From Lentinula raphanica (Eukaryota > Basidiomycota > Agaricomycetes > Agaricales > Omphalotaceae), in the NCBI GenBank assembly GCA_027919835.1, contig JANVFP010000025.1, positions 682,001-746,000 on the forward strand: DNA of 64,000 bases. Reading direction: 5' to 3'. A program made the translations under genes and the position numbers. The notes beneath the pieces were generated by a model, which saw nothing but the letters and a program-made list of their open reading frames with translations, searched no databases and was not told the origin of the DNA. Positions 1 to 11,858 of this stretch are shown in pieces; positions within the stretch are counted from its first letter, which is position 1; every line of letters begins with the position of its first letter.

Positions 1-3000
1 GGATCCAATTGTAGCAGCGCGCTGAAGAATCGCCCAATAAAGTCCATACTAAAACCAACGCAGCCCCTTTCTCCTCTTCCTGAAGAAGAAACTCGCGAAG
101 AAACGCCTGAACCCTCTAACCCGGTGGACGATTTCAACTATCTGCAAACACCCATAGCGACAATCATTTCCGAAAATGCCACCCTAACTGACCTGACTCG
201 AGCGTACTCAGTGCTCGTAGCCAGGATAAGGCCTCATGTCACGGAGCAGATGAACCAGTTCTCGCCATTGTTCGAACCTTTTCGTGTTAATCGCGATATT
301 CTATGCGACCGTATTTGCCGTGATGTGCAGAGAGCTTCAGAGGATGCTCTAGCCGATGAAGAGAAATCGGAGACAGGGCATCAACTGCCTTCTCCTACCA
401 AAAGTCCGAAGAGAACGAAGAGGGGTATGACGGCTGAACAAGCCAAATACGCGAGAGATCTCTGCAATATCTCTCATTCCGTCCTCAAGTTTCTCGGACT
501 CATCTTTTCTCTGCCCAATGTCTTCCCAATCTTCACTCGTGAGTCGTGTCAAAATGTGTCTTCCTTACGTTTGTGTTTATATCGTTTCATAGAAATGCAA
601 CTAACTGAGATGTTGAGCGGCATTCTTTCAATCCCTCTCGCACCCGACCTACCTACCCCTAATGCTCGCAAAACCTATGCTCTAGCCATCTACGTTATTC
701 AGTGTCTAAGGCTGAACGACGCTGTCCTTGTTCCTGCCAAAGATCGTATAGCCTATGCTCTGGGTCGCGGTATAGATGGCGAGTTAGGAAAAGAGGGAAA
801 GAAAGGCTCTGCCAGTGATGGTTTGAAGGTCAGTGTCCTTTTTGTGACCCATATCCATCTAACATCAAAAGTAGGCTATCCATGATCTCTCGGTATACCA
901 ACCGATGACATTCGTCCCTGCTTTTGCGGTGTTGACAAGTTCTATCCTCCGAAACCTTCTTGCTCCAACCTTGGCCCTTCGCGTGCAAGCATGTCATGCT
1001 CTTGGTGGTCTTGCACAGGGACTCATCTCCATCCCTCGGTCCACCATTCATTCACGTATATCATCTCAAGTAGTCGAATTTCTACTCGCTCCATCTACGT
1101 CACCTAAGAAAGGTAGTCCAACAACTGCAACACAGGAGTCCGCTATCTGCCGAACTCTGCGCACTACTCTGAACGCGGAGGATTTCGTCCATGTCGCTCA
1201 AGGTCCCGTTTGGGCGTTGCATGTCTTGGGCAGCTTCATTGTGCTCATCGGGTCAGCATTCAAGAACGACGTGCGAATCGTTAGGACGATCACGAATCTG
1301 TTAACACTCACGATGCGGCATAAGAAGACTATTGTTCGTAGATTGGCCTGTGTCGTTTGGAGGTCAATCGCTTGGTCCTGGCATCAGCTCCCGTTACCCT
1401 CTTTGGATGATGGCGAGGGCGATGTATTTTCCAAAGCGGAACGGCAAGAAGCTAGTCAAAAGCAGTGGGCTTTGATTGAGCTGGTCCTCAATATGGGCGT
1501 TGGAGTTGGGACGTGTTATGCTATTGTTGGCGAAGAACTTGGTTCAGCTGAGCGTATTCGTCTTGAAAGAATCCTCACGTTGATGGTGAACAGGAGTGAC
1601 GATTCTCGAAATTGCGCACTTCGTTGTATCAAACAGCTCGTGAGCCTAGACCAGCAGGAGCCCTCTTGGGACATCGATAGACTTCTCTCCAGGAGTTTTC
1701 TGTCAGGAATACCAGGTATCCTCAATGTCGACTATCAGGACTTGGCGAAGGCACTACAGTTGATACTAGAAGACCTTCCCTATGTTCGCGATTTACGCGC
1801 ATTGAACCGAGATGAACTGCTCGAACTCGATGCTATGGGTCTGTTCCTGGAACTATGGAGCGACGCGATAGGTTATCGTAATGGACAGCACAATAATGAG
1901 GTGCGATTGTCAATGTCTTCCTGGTCCTTTCATGAACGTTCTTTCAGGATCTACTTGCTGAAACATGGGATGCTATGCTTAAGGCGGTAACAACTTTGGC
2001 CGAAGGTACGTTACAATAATATTCTTTAGACCATCGATCGGCTGACAAGATGCTTGTTCGAAGACGAGGATGACGAAGTTCAATCGAAAGCGGCGCGACA
2101 CCTCATTAGTACACTGTACGACAGCCTTCGAATCGGTCCCCGGGAGAGTAGCAAATCAAACGAAACTCGCACTGTGAAGCGAGAACAGTGTTTTGACCTG
2201 GCAAAGAATCTACGAATGATACACCGTGCTTGGATCTCTTCATGTGATATCCTATCAGCTAGTGTCCTGACGGACTACGGACCTCAACTGCTAGCGCGAC
2301 TAGTTCAATTCGAGGACGAGCTGAGCGAGATCGACGATGATGTGCGAGAAGAATGGGCTGCACTCTGCATCGATCTCATTCTCTCTTCTGAGGATTCGTC
2401 GAACGTACTATCACTGTTCTGGACCCAAGTTGATACGAAATGGCATTGGTCAGCCTCCGTGCGTACAGCGGTTTGGACCAGATTCGTACAAACGTGGAAG
2501 CAGAGCAAACTAAGCACTTGGGAAGGGTCGCTCAATCTCTTGAGCATTCCTTTCTGGTACGTTTGCATAGTTTTTTTTTTTTTTGCTTTACAGGTTACTC
2601 AATTAATCCCTACAGCAGTGAGTCTGTATGGGATTTGAACAACGATGAACTCGCAACATGGGAAACGTTCCTCGCCTATATCGTCAACAAGGGCTTTGAC
2701 TATGGATACGATTGTATAGCTGTCCTGACCTCAATTGCGGAGAAACTTCAGGAGAAGTGCAACCCAACTTTCATATCGCTCGTTCGCATCGCGGATATGC
2801 TGATGACACACGCTCTCGATTCCTTCAGAGAAATCACAATGTTACCGGAAAGTCTGGTGGAGTTCATTGCAGACACAATCAACCAGAGCTATCCACCCTC
2901 ACCATCGACAGGGTTCTCCTCCCTGTGGATGATTCGCTCTCTTGGCCATCTTATTGATGCATGTCCCGAAGAGTTCGCTTTGGATCTGCTCGAATCCCTC

Positions 3001-4874
3001 CAGTCTTCTATCGTTATTTGGATTTCAGACGAGCAGACAGCATTGTCAGATTCGTATGATGATGTATGAACAATTTCCATTATTCCTCCCATCCTCGCTG
3101 TATTGATTCAAACTCCTTTCAGATCATTACCTTCTATGAGAACGTTTTAATGCGGCTCGCGGATGCTGTTCCTTGTACGCAAGAGTACATGCAACGATTT
3201 GCGTCTATACTTGACGCAATATTCGTTGGTGGACCAAAACCTCAGGCTGCTTTCGATGCTTTCGATACCTTCTGGCACACGACTCAGTTTTCGGTAAACG
3301 TACCTCCACAAGGTTGGCCCCAGAAGGTATACGAGTACATCTATGGCGCACCATCTGTGGCGTACGCTCTTCCATCTCCTGCTCAGGAACCAGAAGCAGT
3401 TGAAGAATGCACGGGATCTATTCCTGACACAGAGGAGGAAGGAAGGAACACTCCATCGAATTCTTCTTTGGCTGAGTCAGTCCGTTTGGCGTCCCCCGCG
3501 CTTGAGTTCCCCTCTTCCCCGTCTGTCAGCAATCACAGTGACATTGAACCAAAGAGTCCTGAAATCGTCTTTAAACTTCTCTTACCTGCCTCACCAATTC
3601 TATCCACACCGCGACGCCCCACTCAGTCGAGACCATCACTCATCGCAACTGAGCAGTCTCCTTCGTCGCTTCCGCACACACCGGGAGGATCAGGTTCTAC
3701 GTTAGCGGCTAGCCTCCTTCGTTCTCCAGAAACACCATCCCGTTCACACCGATATCCTCAACTTGCACCGTCTCCGATTATCAAGTCATCCCCTCCAGCA
3801 GGTCCTCCTCCTGCTAGTCCTCACAAACGGCGGCGGATATCGAATTCAAATAAAGAGAATGTCTCTCCAAGTCCATCTTCAGCGAGATCCCCGTCTTTCC
3901 ACCGCGATAACGACGTTCAGAATTCCCCCTCACGCCGGTCATCAGAGCGTAAAAGAAAGCTTCTGTCCATCTGTGATGAAGAACGAGCGCCTGGTCTTCA
4001 ACACGAACCGGAACAAGAGAGGTCGAAGAAGAGAGTAAGAATAGAGAAGCCGGTGCCTCCATTGACGTTACCTGTTTTTCTTCGCCCGTCGACGAAACCA
4101 GTTACTACATCCCTGCAGTTGCCCCAATTCGACGTGACCCCGTCTGCGTCCTCTCCATCTTCCTCGAAACAAGAATTGCCCTTTCCGTCAACAACTCATA
4201 GCTCACAGGTGTTCAACGAACCAACAATAACTCCAGAGCATGATATACCAAAGTTTAGAAAACGAACGTCCTTGTTTTTGGACTGTGTCGAAGTTTCTTC
4301 TCCGGATTGGGTTCTTCGCAACAGGACTATCTCGGAGCCTCGTAATATGAAGACACCCACGAACCGCATATCAAGGTCGATGAAACGCAAGACCTTGACG
4401 ATAGGATCTCCAATTCGAGGTCGAGATGCCGAGGGCGATCTGGATCCCGACTTTGAACGTGCAGTGCTCGAGGGAACGTGGGCGCTGAATTCCGAAGCAG
4501 ATTCAGATTCTGGCTCTGACTATGGCCTGAGTAATTCTGCTCAGGGAGCTCGCAAACAACTTTCGTCAGATGACGACCCTCACTTAGGCCAAGTCACTCC
4601 CGGACACTTGATCTCTCCTGTTTTCAGGCCGTTGCGTCAACCGGGCTCTAAGAAAATGGATGATGACGAAGACGATGAATTACCCAGTAGTGATGACTCG
4701 GATTATTCGTTGTTTGGAAGTGATGGCGCAGTTGGCCAGGGACGCTCGCGTCAGTTGAGCCCATTGAGGGAAGTGGTGAAACGAAAGATGCAAAGGAGTC
4801 TGAGCGGAAATGGGCAAGTTCCTGTCACTAACGTCAAAGCGAAACGAAGTATTACGATGGACGCTCTAATCTAA
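1..4874 (+). CDS. RIF1: Rif1 homologue (telomere/replication-timing factor), 5' partial
   Basis: The frame is open from base 1, so the start lies outside the window. Model: join(1..538, 593..828, 875..1900, 1948..1986, 2030..2556, 2616..3063, 3123..4874), introns 43-59 bp, phases consistent, about 1521 residues visible. Residues 14-18 read KSILK, matching the SILK-type PP1-docking motif used by Rif1 proteins. The next roughly 1000 residues are an alpha-helical HEAT-like region, as in the Rif1 N-terminal domain. From about 3360 the protein is Ser/Pro-rich and probably disordered, with basic patches such as KKRVRIEKP and acidic runs. In the Rif1 family this layout recruits PP1 to restrain origin firing and also works at telomeres and double-strand breaks. 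The identification rests on overall architecture and the PP1 motif. The first intron is 54 bp and in frame, so it could also be read through. Confidence 0.75.
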
Positions 4875-5153
4875 TCCTCAAATTTTTCATCTGTGGGCAT
4901 GAGCATGAGTGTATATGTTTGCTATGTATGTAGCTGTGTTTGAAAAATGTGTCTTTGACAAAACGTGGATCGTGGCGGATTTCAGAAAAAACATCGACCC
5001 ATCTTGGTGCATTCTTGAATAGGTTCATGGCATAAGCCAGTACGCACTGATATGGAATCGTTGTGTCTACCGCATGTACGCTCAACATCATTCCAATCTC
5101 GAACTATAAACGGTAAGGGTTACTTTATCACCTTGATCGTTGACGAACCTTGA

Positions 5154-5174
5154 AAGCTTCAAGCTTCAAGCTTC
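5154..5174. repeat. AAGCTTC x3 tandem heptamer
   Basis: Three perfect consecutive copies of a 7-bp unit lie just downstream of the RIF1-like gene. Confidence 0.8.
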
Positions 5175-5442
5175 AAGGGGACAGTCGACCGAATGGTCCT
5201 TAAAATCGAGCATTTTCTATGTATCGTAGAGAGAGGTATCGATATGTAGCCTCGAAGGATTTTCTTCCACTTCGGGTGTGGACAGTGGCAGCGATAAATA
5301 GATTGATCCTGACTACGCATCTGGCCTCTGATAATATGTATTGGCATAATCTGATGATCTCTATCATGAATCATCAAGGAGCGAATTTTGAAGGCTTGGA
5401 AGTTGGTATCAGCAAGTATGATCAGAGATGGTGTTATCCGAT

Positions 5443-5835
5443 GATGGATTGAACTTGCTAGACGGTGATGACGCTTCATCGATGAGCATGATTGGCTGGG
5501 ATTTTACATAGCCTCGCGCGGGATGGCATACGATTCATCTGAATCACCTTGAGGATTGATATGGGATGATAGGAGATTATGCTCTCTTTGTAAATTGCAA
5601 TGCCTATGATGATTGCTCAACTTACTAGTAGGGAGACTTGTTCATAGACTGTGACGATTTCGCAGGTGGCAGGCAGCGTAGCCTGCTTGTTTTATGGATC
5701 GAACTTGGTATACATAGGTGACGAGGCTCCATCGATGAGCATTGAGCATGTTTGGCCAGAACTCGCATAGTAGCCTCGCGCGGGATTGCATGCGATTCAA
5801 GTTATGGAAAGCTTGATATATGATAGGACTTTATG
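5443..5835. repeat. Diverged direct repeat, two copies of about 135 bp
   Basis: Copy 1 (about 5443-5580) and copy 2 (about 5693-5835) share collinear blocks. These are GAACTTG, CATCGATGAGCAT, AGCCTCGCGCGGGAT followed by a GATTCA block, and TGATAGGA near the end. Spacing between copies is about 250 bp. There is no coding potential, and the origin (old duplication or repeat remnant) is not evident. Confidence 0.7.
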
Positions 5836-6409
5836 TTTGAGCAACTTTCATAGGCGATACAACCTGATACAACCTGCCAATACAACTTACTCGAACACTT
5901 GTCACAAATGCCGACTCCCTAGGCCTGTGTCTGCTTGTGATACAGCCTTGCCCTGAGGCATTGGGCAGCCTTGGATCTAGCCAAAGGCTTTATGCCCTCT
6001 GATAACTATCCAGCAGCTATTGGCATGATCAAAGAGCTAACAACTTGGGGATATTTGAGCACACTGAACCTTTCTAAAGAACGACTGACTAGTACGCACT
6101 TGGTAACAACTCTGATCCTGCGACGAAGGTCGAAAATCAACATACTCACGACGAACGAACTTGCAGAATCTGAGTTCGTCCCGTAACACCAGGTAGCATC
6201 CCATGAAGACAAATGACCACTTTCATAGTATCGATTTTCTACGTAAGCAAAAATTTTAAGTAAGGCCCTACAGGACCGCCAGCGAAGTACGAATAATGAA
6301 GAGAAAGGATTTTGTAACGAAACACTATAAGTATATGAAAATATACATACATACTATTATTACAATGATATAACCTTGATACAACCCAGGAGGAAAAGGT
6401 CGCGGGTTT

Positions 6410-8510
6410 CTAACAAAAAGTATCACAGCCATAAGACTGAGCTCCTTCACGCGTGAAAGTGACGATGTGATCTAAGATGGAAGATTAGGACTGGGGTAAA
6501 GGGATATGGAAAGCGAGATCGAGACGCACCTCCGAGTGTACGCGTCGCGAACCCGACTTCACAATAACAACTACGATCATGCAAAGGTGGAAGTCAGTCA
6601 TCACTCATCGTTTAGCAACGAGTATACAAAACACCCACTAATAATCTATTAATCACGCGATGTTAAAATTGTGGACCACATAAGGAGAATGAAGACGACT
6701 TACAAATCCACTTTCTTTTGAACACCTCGATTTCCTTCCTTCCTTGCTTACCGTCCATGACCTCGGGATACTCCCGCTTGAGGGCCGGAACGATAACGTC
6801 TTCGAATCTGTCTATGAATCTCTTGCGCCAGTCTCTCAACGTACGTGCATAGTGAGGTCCGATGTTCGAAATAGAGTCTACGGTGAGAGTGCCTTTGGAG
6901 CCGGAGGCAAGTGTCTCAAGGAGGAAAGTCAGAGTTGGGAGGAAGCCACCGGGGAAGACTGTTTGAAAACGGAGTGAGTTTGCGTACGGGTTATCGGAAT
7001 CAACAAACAACTCACTCTGTCACCGGCAGTAGAGAGGAACGCAAGAACGAAGAACCTAGGATGAGCAAACACACAACGTTTGATCATGAAAGAGTACGTA
7101 CCCATTTCCTGATGAAGTCGATCTCTCGAATGTACCTTTCAAATCCTACCAGATCAGATAAGCTTAACGAGGCTCCGCCTGTAACGAGAAAGATCATCCA
7201 CTCACTGGCTTCGGGGATCGTGATGACCTGAACGACACCAACACTGTCCTTCTCCTTCATCGCCCAGTCGATCTTTGCCCAGTATCCCTCCAAAAACTCC
7301 TTCCCAACCGCCTCGATCATTTCCACACTGACAACTCTATCAAATCTTCCCTTCCATTCTTCTGGCATATTACGATAATCCATCAGATGGACCTTGACTC
7401 TCTCCTCAAGTCCCTCGGCCTCGATCCGCTCCATAGCGAGTGCTTGTTGGGCGGATGAAAGGGTGAGTGTGTCAACGGTGGTATCGGGAACGGTCTTAGC
7501 AATGAGCATGGATAGAGAACCCCATCCAGAACCAATCTCGAGAACACGATGTCCGGGGAGGATACGAGCTTTACGAATGATATGGTGGAGTTTGCGGTAT
7601 TGCGCGGATTCAAGTGGGTCTTCGATCGAAGAAGCGCCGTTAGTTTCTGCATCGACAGCCGGAGTCGCGTCCAGTCCATTCGTTTGAGCCGCAGCACTTA
7701 GAGGAGGAGTAGGCAACGAGAGCAGAGGGACGCCTTTCGTGAACTTGTTCCCCACTTTTTTCAAACCATGACCACCACTCCATTTTCCGATATCGTCCTT
7801 GATGCCGTTAGAGAAGGTCATATCGCCGTCGAGGTCTTCGAAGATGGCGCAGGAGTACGTCATGTCTTTTGACAGGAATCCGGCGAACATCTCGTTCGAG
7901 ATGTCATAATGCGCGGAGATGTTCGAACGCGAGTTGGAAATAGTGTTGAGGAAACGATAGGAGGTGAGCCTTTGAGGCAAGGTGAAGAGATAGGATAGAG
8001 AGGAGTCGAGATTGGATAGACGAGAACGGTTGTCTAAGAACATCTGCGGGTATTTGTTAGCAACAGGCAGCTCGAATGCAGAAGAGGCATACCTGAAAGA
8101 GTGAAACGAGATCATCACACTCGACGTCGCCGTACATGTAGGCCTCCGCAAAGCCGAGATCACCCATAGTGCAAAGGCGCACCCAAAACACGTCGTTCAC
8201 CACGCGCAACTCGGCGTGATGCCCTGGTTCGCTGGTTTCCGGACGGGAAGGGAACGAGTAGATCTGGTCAAAGGTGAAGACCGTGAGTTGGCCTTTCGTC
8301 ATGTTCCGCATCAAACTAAGGAGAAGAGAGTCAGCTTTGAAAAAACGATAGGAGGAGCACTGACGCTACGACAGCAGCCTCAGCAAGCTTCGTAACAGGC
8401 TTCCATCCAGTCTTGAGTGCAGCTTCGAGGAGACGATTCCAAGCACTGTCAGCGAGGCCGACGAAGGAAACAGGGTGTTTAGCGGGAGTGTCCAAAAGCT
8501 GGCTGGCCAT
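6410..8510 (-). CDS. Cyclopropane-fatty-acyl-phospholipid synthase-like methyltransferase
   Basis: Model: complement(join(6410..6471, 6530..6570, 6639..6645, 6704..6958, 7016, 7102..7145, 7206..8043, 8093..8315, 8365..8510)), 538 aa, phases closing exactly. The family transfers the SAM methyl group to an unsaturated acyl chain of membrane phospholipid. Visible signatures are a mid-protein SAM-binding motif VLEIGSGWGSL, NISAHYDISNEMF before it, FDRVVSVEMIEAVG after it, and the C-terminal YCEVGFATRTLGDH. Two microexons are needed to keep the consensus. A 7-nt exon supplies the tyrosines of KWIYYYCYCEVGF, and a 1-nt exon at 7016 gives KWIFPGG. Without the 1-nt exon, an alternative donor gives KWVLFPGG. 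An insertion of about 55 Ser/Ala/Asn-rich residues precedes the SAM motif. The ATG at 8510 is the first in frame with the conserved N-terminus. In Coprinopsis a homologue (Cfs1) is needed for fruiting initiation; a similar role here is only inference. Confidence 0.88.
6639..6645 (-). other. 7-nt microexon of the cyclopropane-synthase-like gene
   Basis: It is flanked by a minus-strand acceptor (CT at 6646-6647) and donor (AC at 6637-6638). Flanking introns are 58 and 68 bp. It joins phase 1 to phase 2 and completes three tyrosine codons expected by the family at this position. Confidence 0.7.
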
Positions 8511-9135
8511 CGTGGAGAGGAAGAAAGAGAGGAGGATGAAGAGAAGAGACAAGAGAACCGATTTACATACGGCTGTCTTGTCGCACTTCTTGTTAGATGT
8601 GATTCACATCTTTTGTTTGTATAACATCATTGAACAATGCTAGGCCCGAGACCAAAGCTATAGCTGGTCGTAAGCGGCCACAGTCGCCATTGGAAACGGT
8701 TAGTCCGACCGGTAGTCGTTAACTAAAGAAGTCCAAGCCTCAGATATTGTCGATGTCAGGATAACGCGGTAGGAGTAAATGAGAGAAATAGGAAAAACGG
8801 AAGTATTTTGACCGTGAGGAACTTGATTTTCCATTGTTTTTCATGTTCAAACAATGGATTTAACAATAAAACATCAGTCTCAGAGACACAAGACGTGGCC
8901 CAAAAGTTTGGGCAAGCGTCCAAGACGACCGTTGACATGGCTTACCGCTACCACAGGCGATGAGCATGTCTTCAACCACGCGTTTTTCGTATCTAACATA
9001 TCTTTGACTGATCGCGACTCGCGATCGTTTCTTCATTTCATATATTGATTCACAGTACCTTGGTCCTTGGCTCTCATAAGCTCTCATATCACTGGATATC
9101 AGTTCGTTGATACTCTGGGTCTTTGGAACTGGAGT
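8511..9135. other. Intergenic: promoter side of the cyclopropane-synthase-like gene
   Basis: About 0.6 kb separates the start of the cyclopropane-synthase-like gene from the 3' end of the next minus-strand gene. I saw no coding frame and no clear regulatory motif. Confidence 0.5.
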
Positions 9136-10844
9136 CTATATTCGCACTCGATATCTCTCATCACCAAACATGGAACGATACTTGTACCGCTCGACCCACG
9201 GCGACTCAAACAGCTCCGAAGCATCCTCGTTGTCTATTGCATCTCCTTCCGGAATCTCAGACACGCCATCCTCTTTTGTTCGTGCACTGAGATCCGTGTC
9301 CCACCCAAATCCTTCAAACATCGGGATCCTCCACAACGCTAGTCCAACACTGGCCATGTCAGCGCTAAGCGCCGCATGCGCGTCTGAACAAAGGACAAAC
9401 GCGTGGCTTGCACGGTTACTAGCTTGAGATTCATCGTCTTTCTTGTCTTGAGCTAAAGTAGTTGATGTCGGAGAATTTGAGCTCCCTGCTTCAGCCTCAT
9501 GCCTAGTAAGTTTCGCTCGAGCGTTCCGTTCCATCGTAAGAACCCTGCAGAGTAATTTCAGGAGCATAGCTCGCTGAGAAGGATCTGGAAACAGCGATAC
9601 GCCGTTATACAGAGGCGTCTGAGAATGAAAGTCGACATGAGGAGGATCGGTTTGAGGTACGGTATCCGAATCACTGGAGCGTGTCGGATGGAGAGTACAT
9701 AACGGTAACGCAGGCCTGTGAAATTTCGGCGGCTTTGACTCTTCGGTGTCTGAGAAAGAAGTAGGCAACGAAGACATCAGACCCTTGGGTCTTTCCTTCG
9801 TTACCGGATGACGGTTCAACGGCGGGACCACGATGACTGCCATCACGTTCTCCGTGACAGTGTCAGGCATCACACCCGTCGTTCTGAGTTGATGCCATTC
9901 CGTCCTTGACAGTCTCCGAATGAGGGGTCTGTCCTTATCAACGAGTTCCAGAGGTCGGAATCGTAACGCGTCAACTACGAGTTGGAGTTCCTGTAAGACC
10001 CGCAACCGTAGCAGGTGGCGAATTTGGTCAAGGATAGACGGAAGACGCGCGTTGAACACGATACGTTTGTAAGTTCCTTACGGACAGTTAGTGAAGAAGG
10101 GGGTGGATGCTATGCCATATGGATATGAACATACCTGATATTCGTGACCGTTCGATGGCGTCTTTCCAGCATAAGATATATCCTCCTTTTCCCGATCTCC
10201 GAGCTCTGAACTTTGAATGTTCGAGTCCGTCAGGAAGTAAGACAGCCTCTGGAGGCGAATTTGGTGTAATGAATCTCGAGGGTTTGCATGAGGGTGCTTG
10301 GAAGACACCTAGACGGATGAGGAACGCTAGAAGGCGAATCAGACCAACGGTCAAGTGAGAGCCAGAGGAAACGAACGCTCACCGGAAGGAAGCAATTGTT
10401 GAGTCTGAAAACACCTTCGTAGCGGGGAAGAGAGCATGCGAACTGGAGATTCCGAACTATAAGTGTACAAAACGGAAATACTGAAGGCACTGGCCTCAAC
10501 ATACGGTAAGGACTAGCCCACCAACCTCTTTCCTCCTCGGACATCCTCCTCGGGCTATCAAACAAGTCATTCTTCCTTTTCTGAGCTCTCTCGGGAAGAT
10601 AAACACGTGGAGGTAGCGTTTTGCGTCGATTGTAGTCTCTCGAAGAGGTTATTGGATTTTGTGGTTCGAGTAGAATTGATTTGGGATAGTCGGAAGGTTT
10701 GAATGAAGGGTATGGATTTGGTGGTGGTGGTTTCCAAAGAGATTTGCCACGAAAACGATAGTGATTTAGATTGAAATCGTCAAAGCCTTCCTGAGAGAGA
10801 GTTTCTTCTAATTTCTTAAGAAGACGGGGTAAGATGCGTGGCAT
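9136..10844 (-). CDS. Conserved fungal protein of unknown function
   Basis: Model: complement(join(9136..10076, 10135..10326, 10383..10442, 10505..10844)), 510 aa, introns 56-62 bp, phases consistent. I do not recognise a named domain. The middle is the best-ordered part: RGWWASPYLRMLSSPLRRC, then LLPSAFLIRL, LLPDGLEHSKFRARRSGKG and LCWKDAIERS, followed by a leucine-rich helix. The C-terminal third is Ser/Thr/Asp-rich and probably disordered. The conserved core reads like a single globular domain, but I cannot name its reaction or partner. There is no obvious signal peptide or membrane segment. The start at 10844 is the first ATG in frame. GATA-type motifs lie just upstream. Confidence 0.8.
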
Positions 10845-10904
10845 GAACAAACACTAACATCGAACGAGTGAGCAGAGGTTAAACTTTAAGTGTGGGACCT
10901 TTAT

Positions 10905-10945
10905 TATCTTATCTTATCTACTACTCAGCTAATCTTATCTACGAT
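10905..10945. promoter_or_regulatory. Cluster of GATA-factor-like motifs (AGATAA on minus strand)
   Basis: About 60-100 bp upstream of the ATG at 10844 the plus strand carries repeated TTATCT cores, the complement of the HGATAR site bound by fungal GATA factors. Clustering makes chance less likely, but the surrounding sequence is AT-rich, so binding is only inferred. Confidence 0.3.
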
Positions 10946-11096
10946 ATCTATAAATTAGCACCATGATAAGGCTGTACACCGTTGTAGCCTTAGGCCAGTG
11001 GCTGGCGGTCTGTGATTCAACAAAAAGAGACTCAGAGTAAACTCGTTCGTGAATAAGCACCAGTGCTATCATTTTCCCAAGTCACCTCAATCCGAA

Positions 11097-11858
11097 CTAC
11101 AGCCATTCAAGATAGACATCCGGATTGGTTACCACCCTCGTTTGACCTCCAACCTGAGTGTGCTCCAGACCATCTCCATGTTGACCCCAAGCCTCCAAGC
11201 CCTGGACCACATTGTCGTAATTCGTCGGCCCAGAGGCAAGAATTGGTCCATACTCTGAGTCTGCGATCTTCATTTCGTCGAACATGTCAAGGAACAGTCC
11301 CCTTCTCGCCCGGGCCTTCTCAAATTGTTTGAGGAACACGTCTCGGTGTTTCTTGGTGCCAAAGTTCAAACGCTCCTTGAAAAGACCGACTTCATACACC
11401 TGCTTCTCCAGTTGGGCTTTGAGCTTGACCCTCCTGATTTCATATCCCCTCGTCGCATCATCATAGCGAGATGCATAATAAAACCCGTTTCCACTCGGAC
11501 TCGGAGCTCCTACCGACATAGCACCGATGTTGACGATCATTAGTTCACCGGATCGAACTGGAGCTAGCAGGCCACGAAACTCCACCTTCGAAGGGTCAGA
11601 ACCAACGAGCCGAATGAGTCTGAACTCGACTCCGTTGATGTGATCTGAGTGAGGTAGTACTTAGTATGCAGATCCAGCTGTTGAACATCGATGAAATCGC
11701 TTACTCTGAGAAGACCGACTCTCGAGATCCTGGGAATGTTCCTTTGACAAGAGAGTTGGTAATTGGAACTCCTTCACGGGTGAAGCCAATATAGCAGCGA
11801 CAAAGGTTGCTGACAAGAGAAATGCGGAAAATGAACGCGTCAATGGAAATATGAGCAT
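11097..11858 (-). CDS. Small secreted protein, function unknown
   Basis: Model: complement(join(11097..11644, 11705..11858)), 233 aa, one 60-bp intron. The first 25 residues form a classical signal peptide: short basic start, hydrophobic core with AFLLSATFVAAILA, cleavage likely after Ala before SPVKEF. The mature protein has no cysteine, is rich in Gly, Arg and Lys, and contains a charged helical stretch (RRVKLKAQLEKQVYEVGLF). No catalytic motif was recognised. Secretion is supported by the sequence; any role such as effector or wall component would be a guess. Confidence 0.7.

Larger units (their letters stand above)
4875..6409. other. Convergent intergenic region, no gene recognised
   Basis: This lies between the 3' ends of the RIF1-like gene and the cyclopropane-synthase-like gene. 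It is AT-rich, has no convincing coding frame, and holds a diverged local direct repeat and a short AAGCTTC tandem run, both listed separately. Confidence 0.6.

Noticed and set aside
1..6. Window starts exactly at a BamHI site
   Set aside because: It may reflect cloning of the source sequence but says nothing biological.
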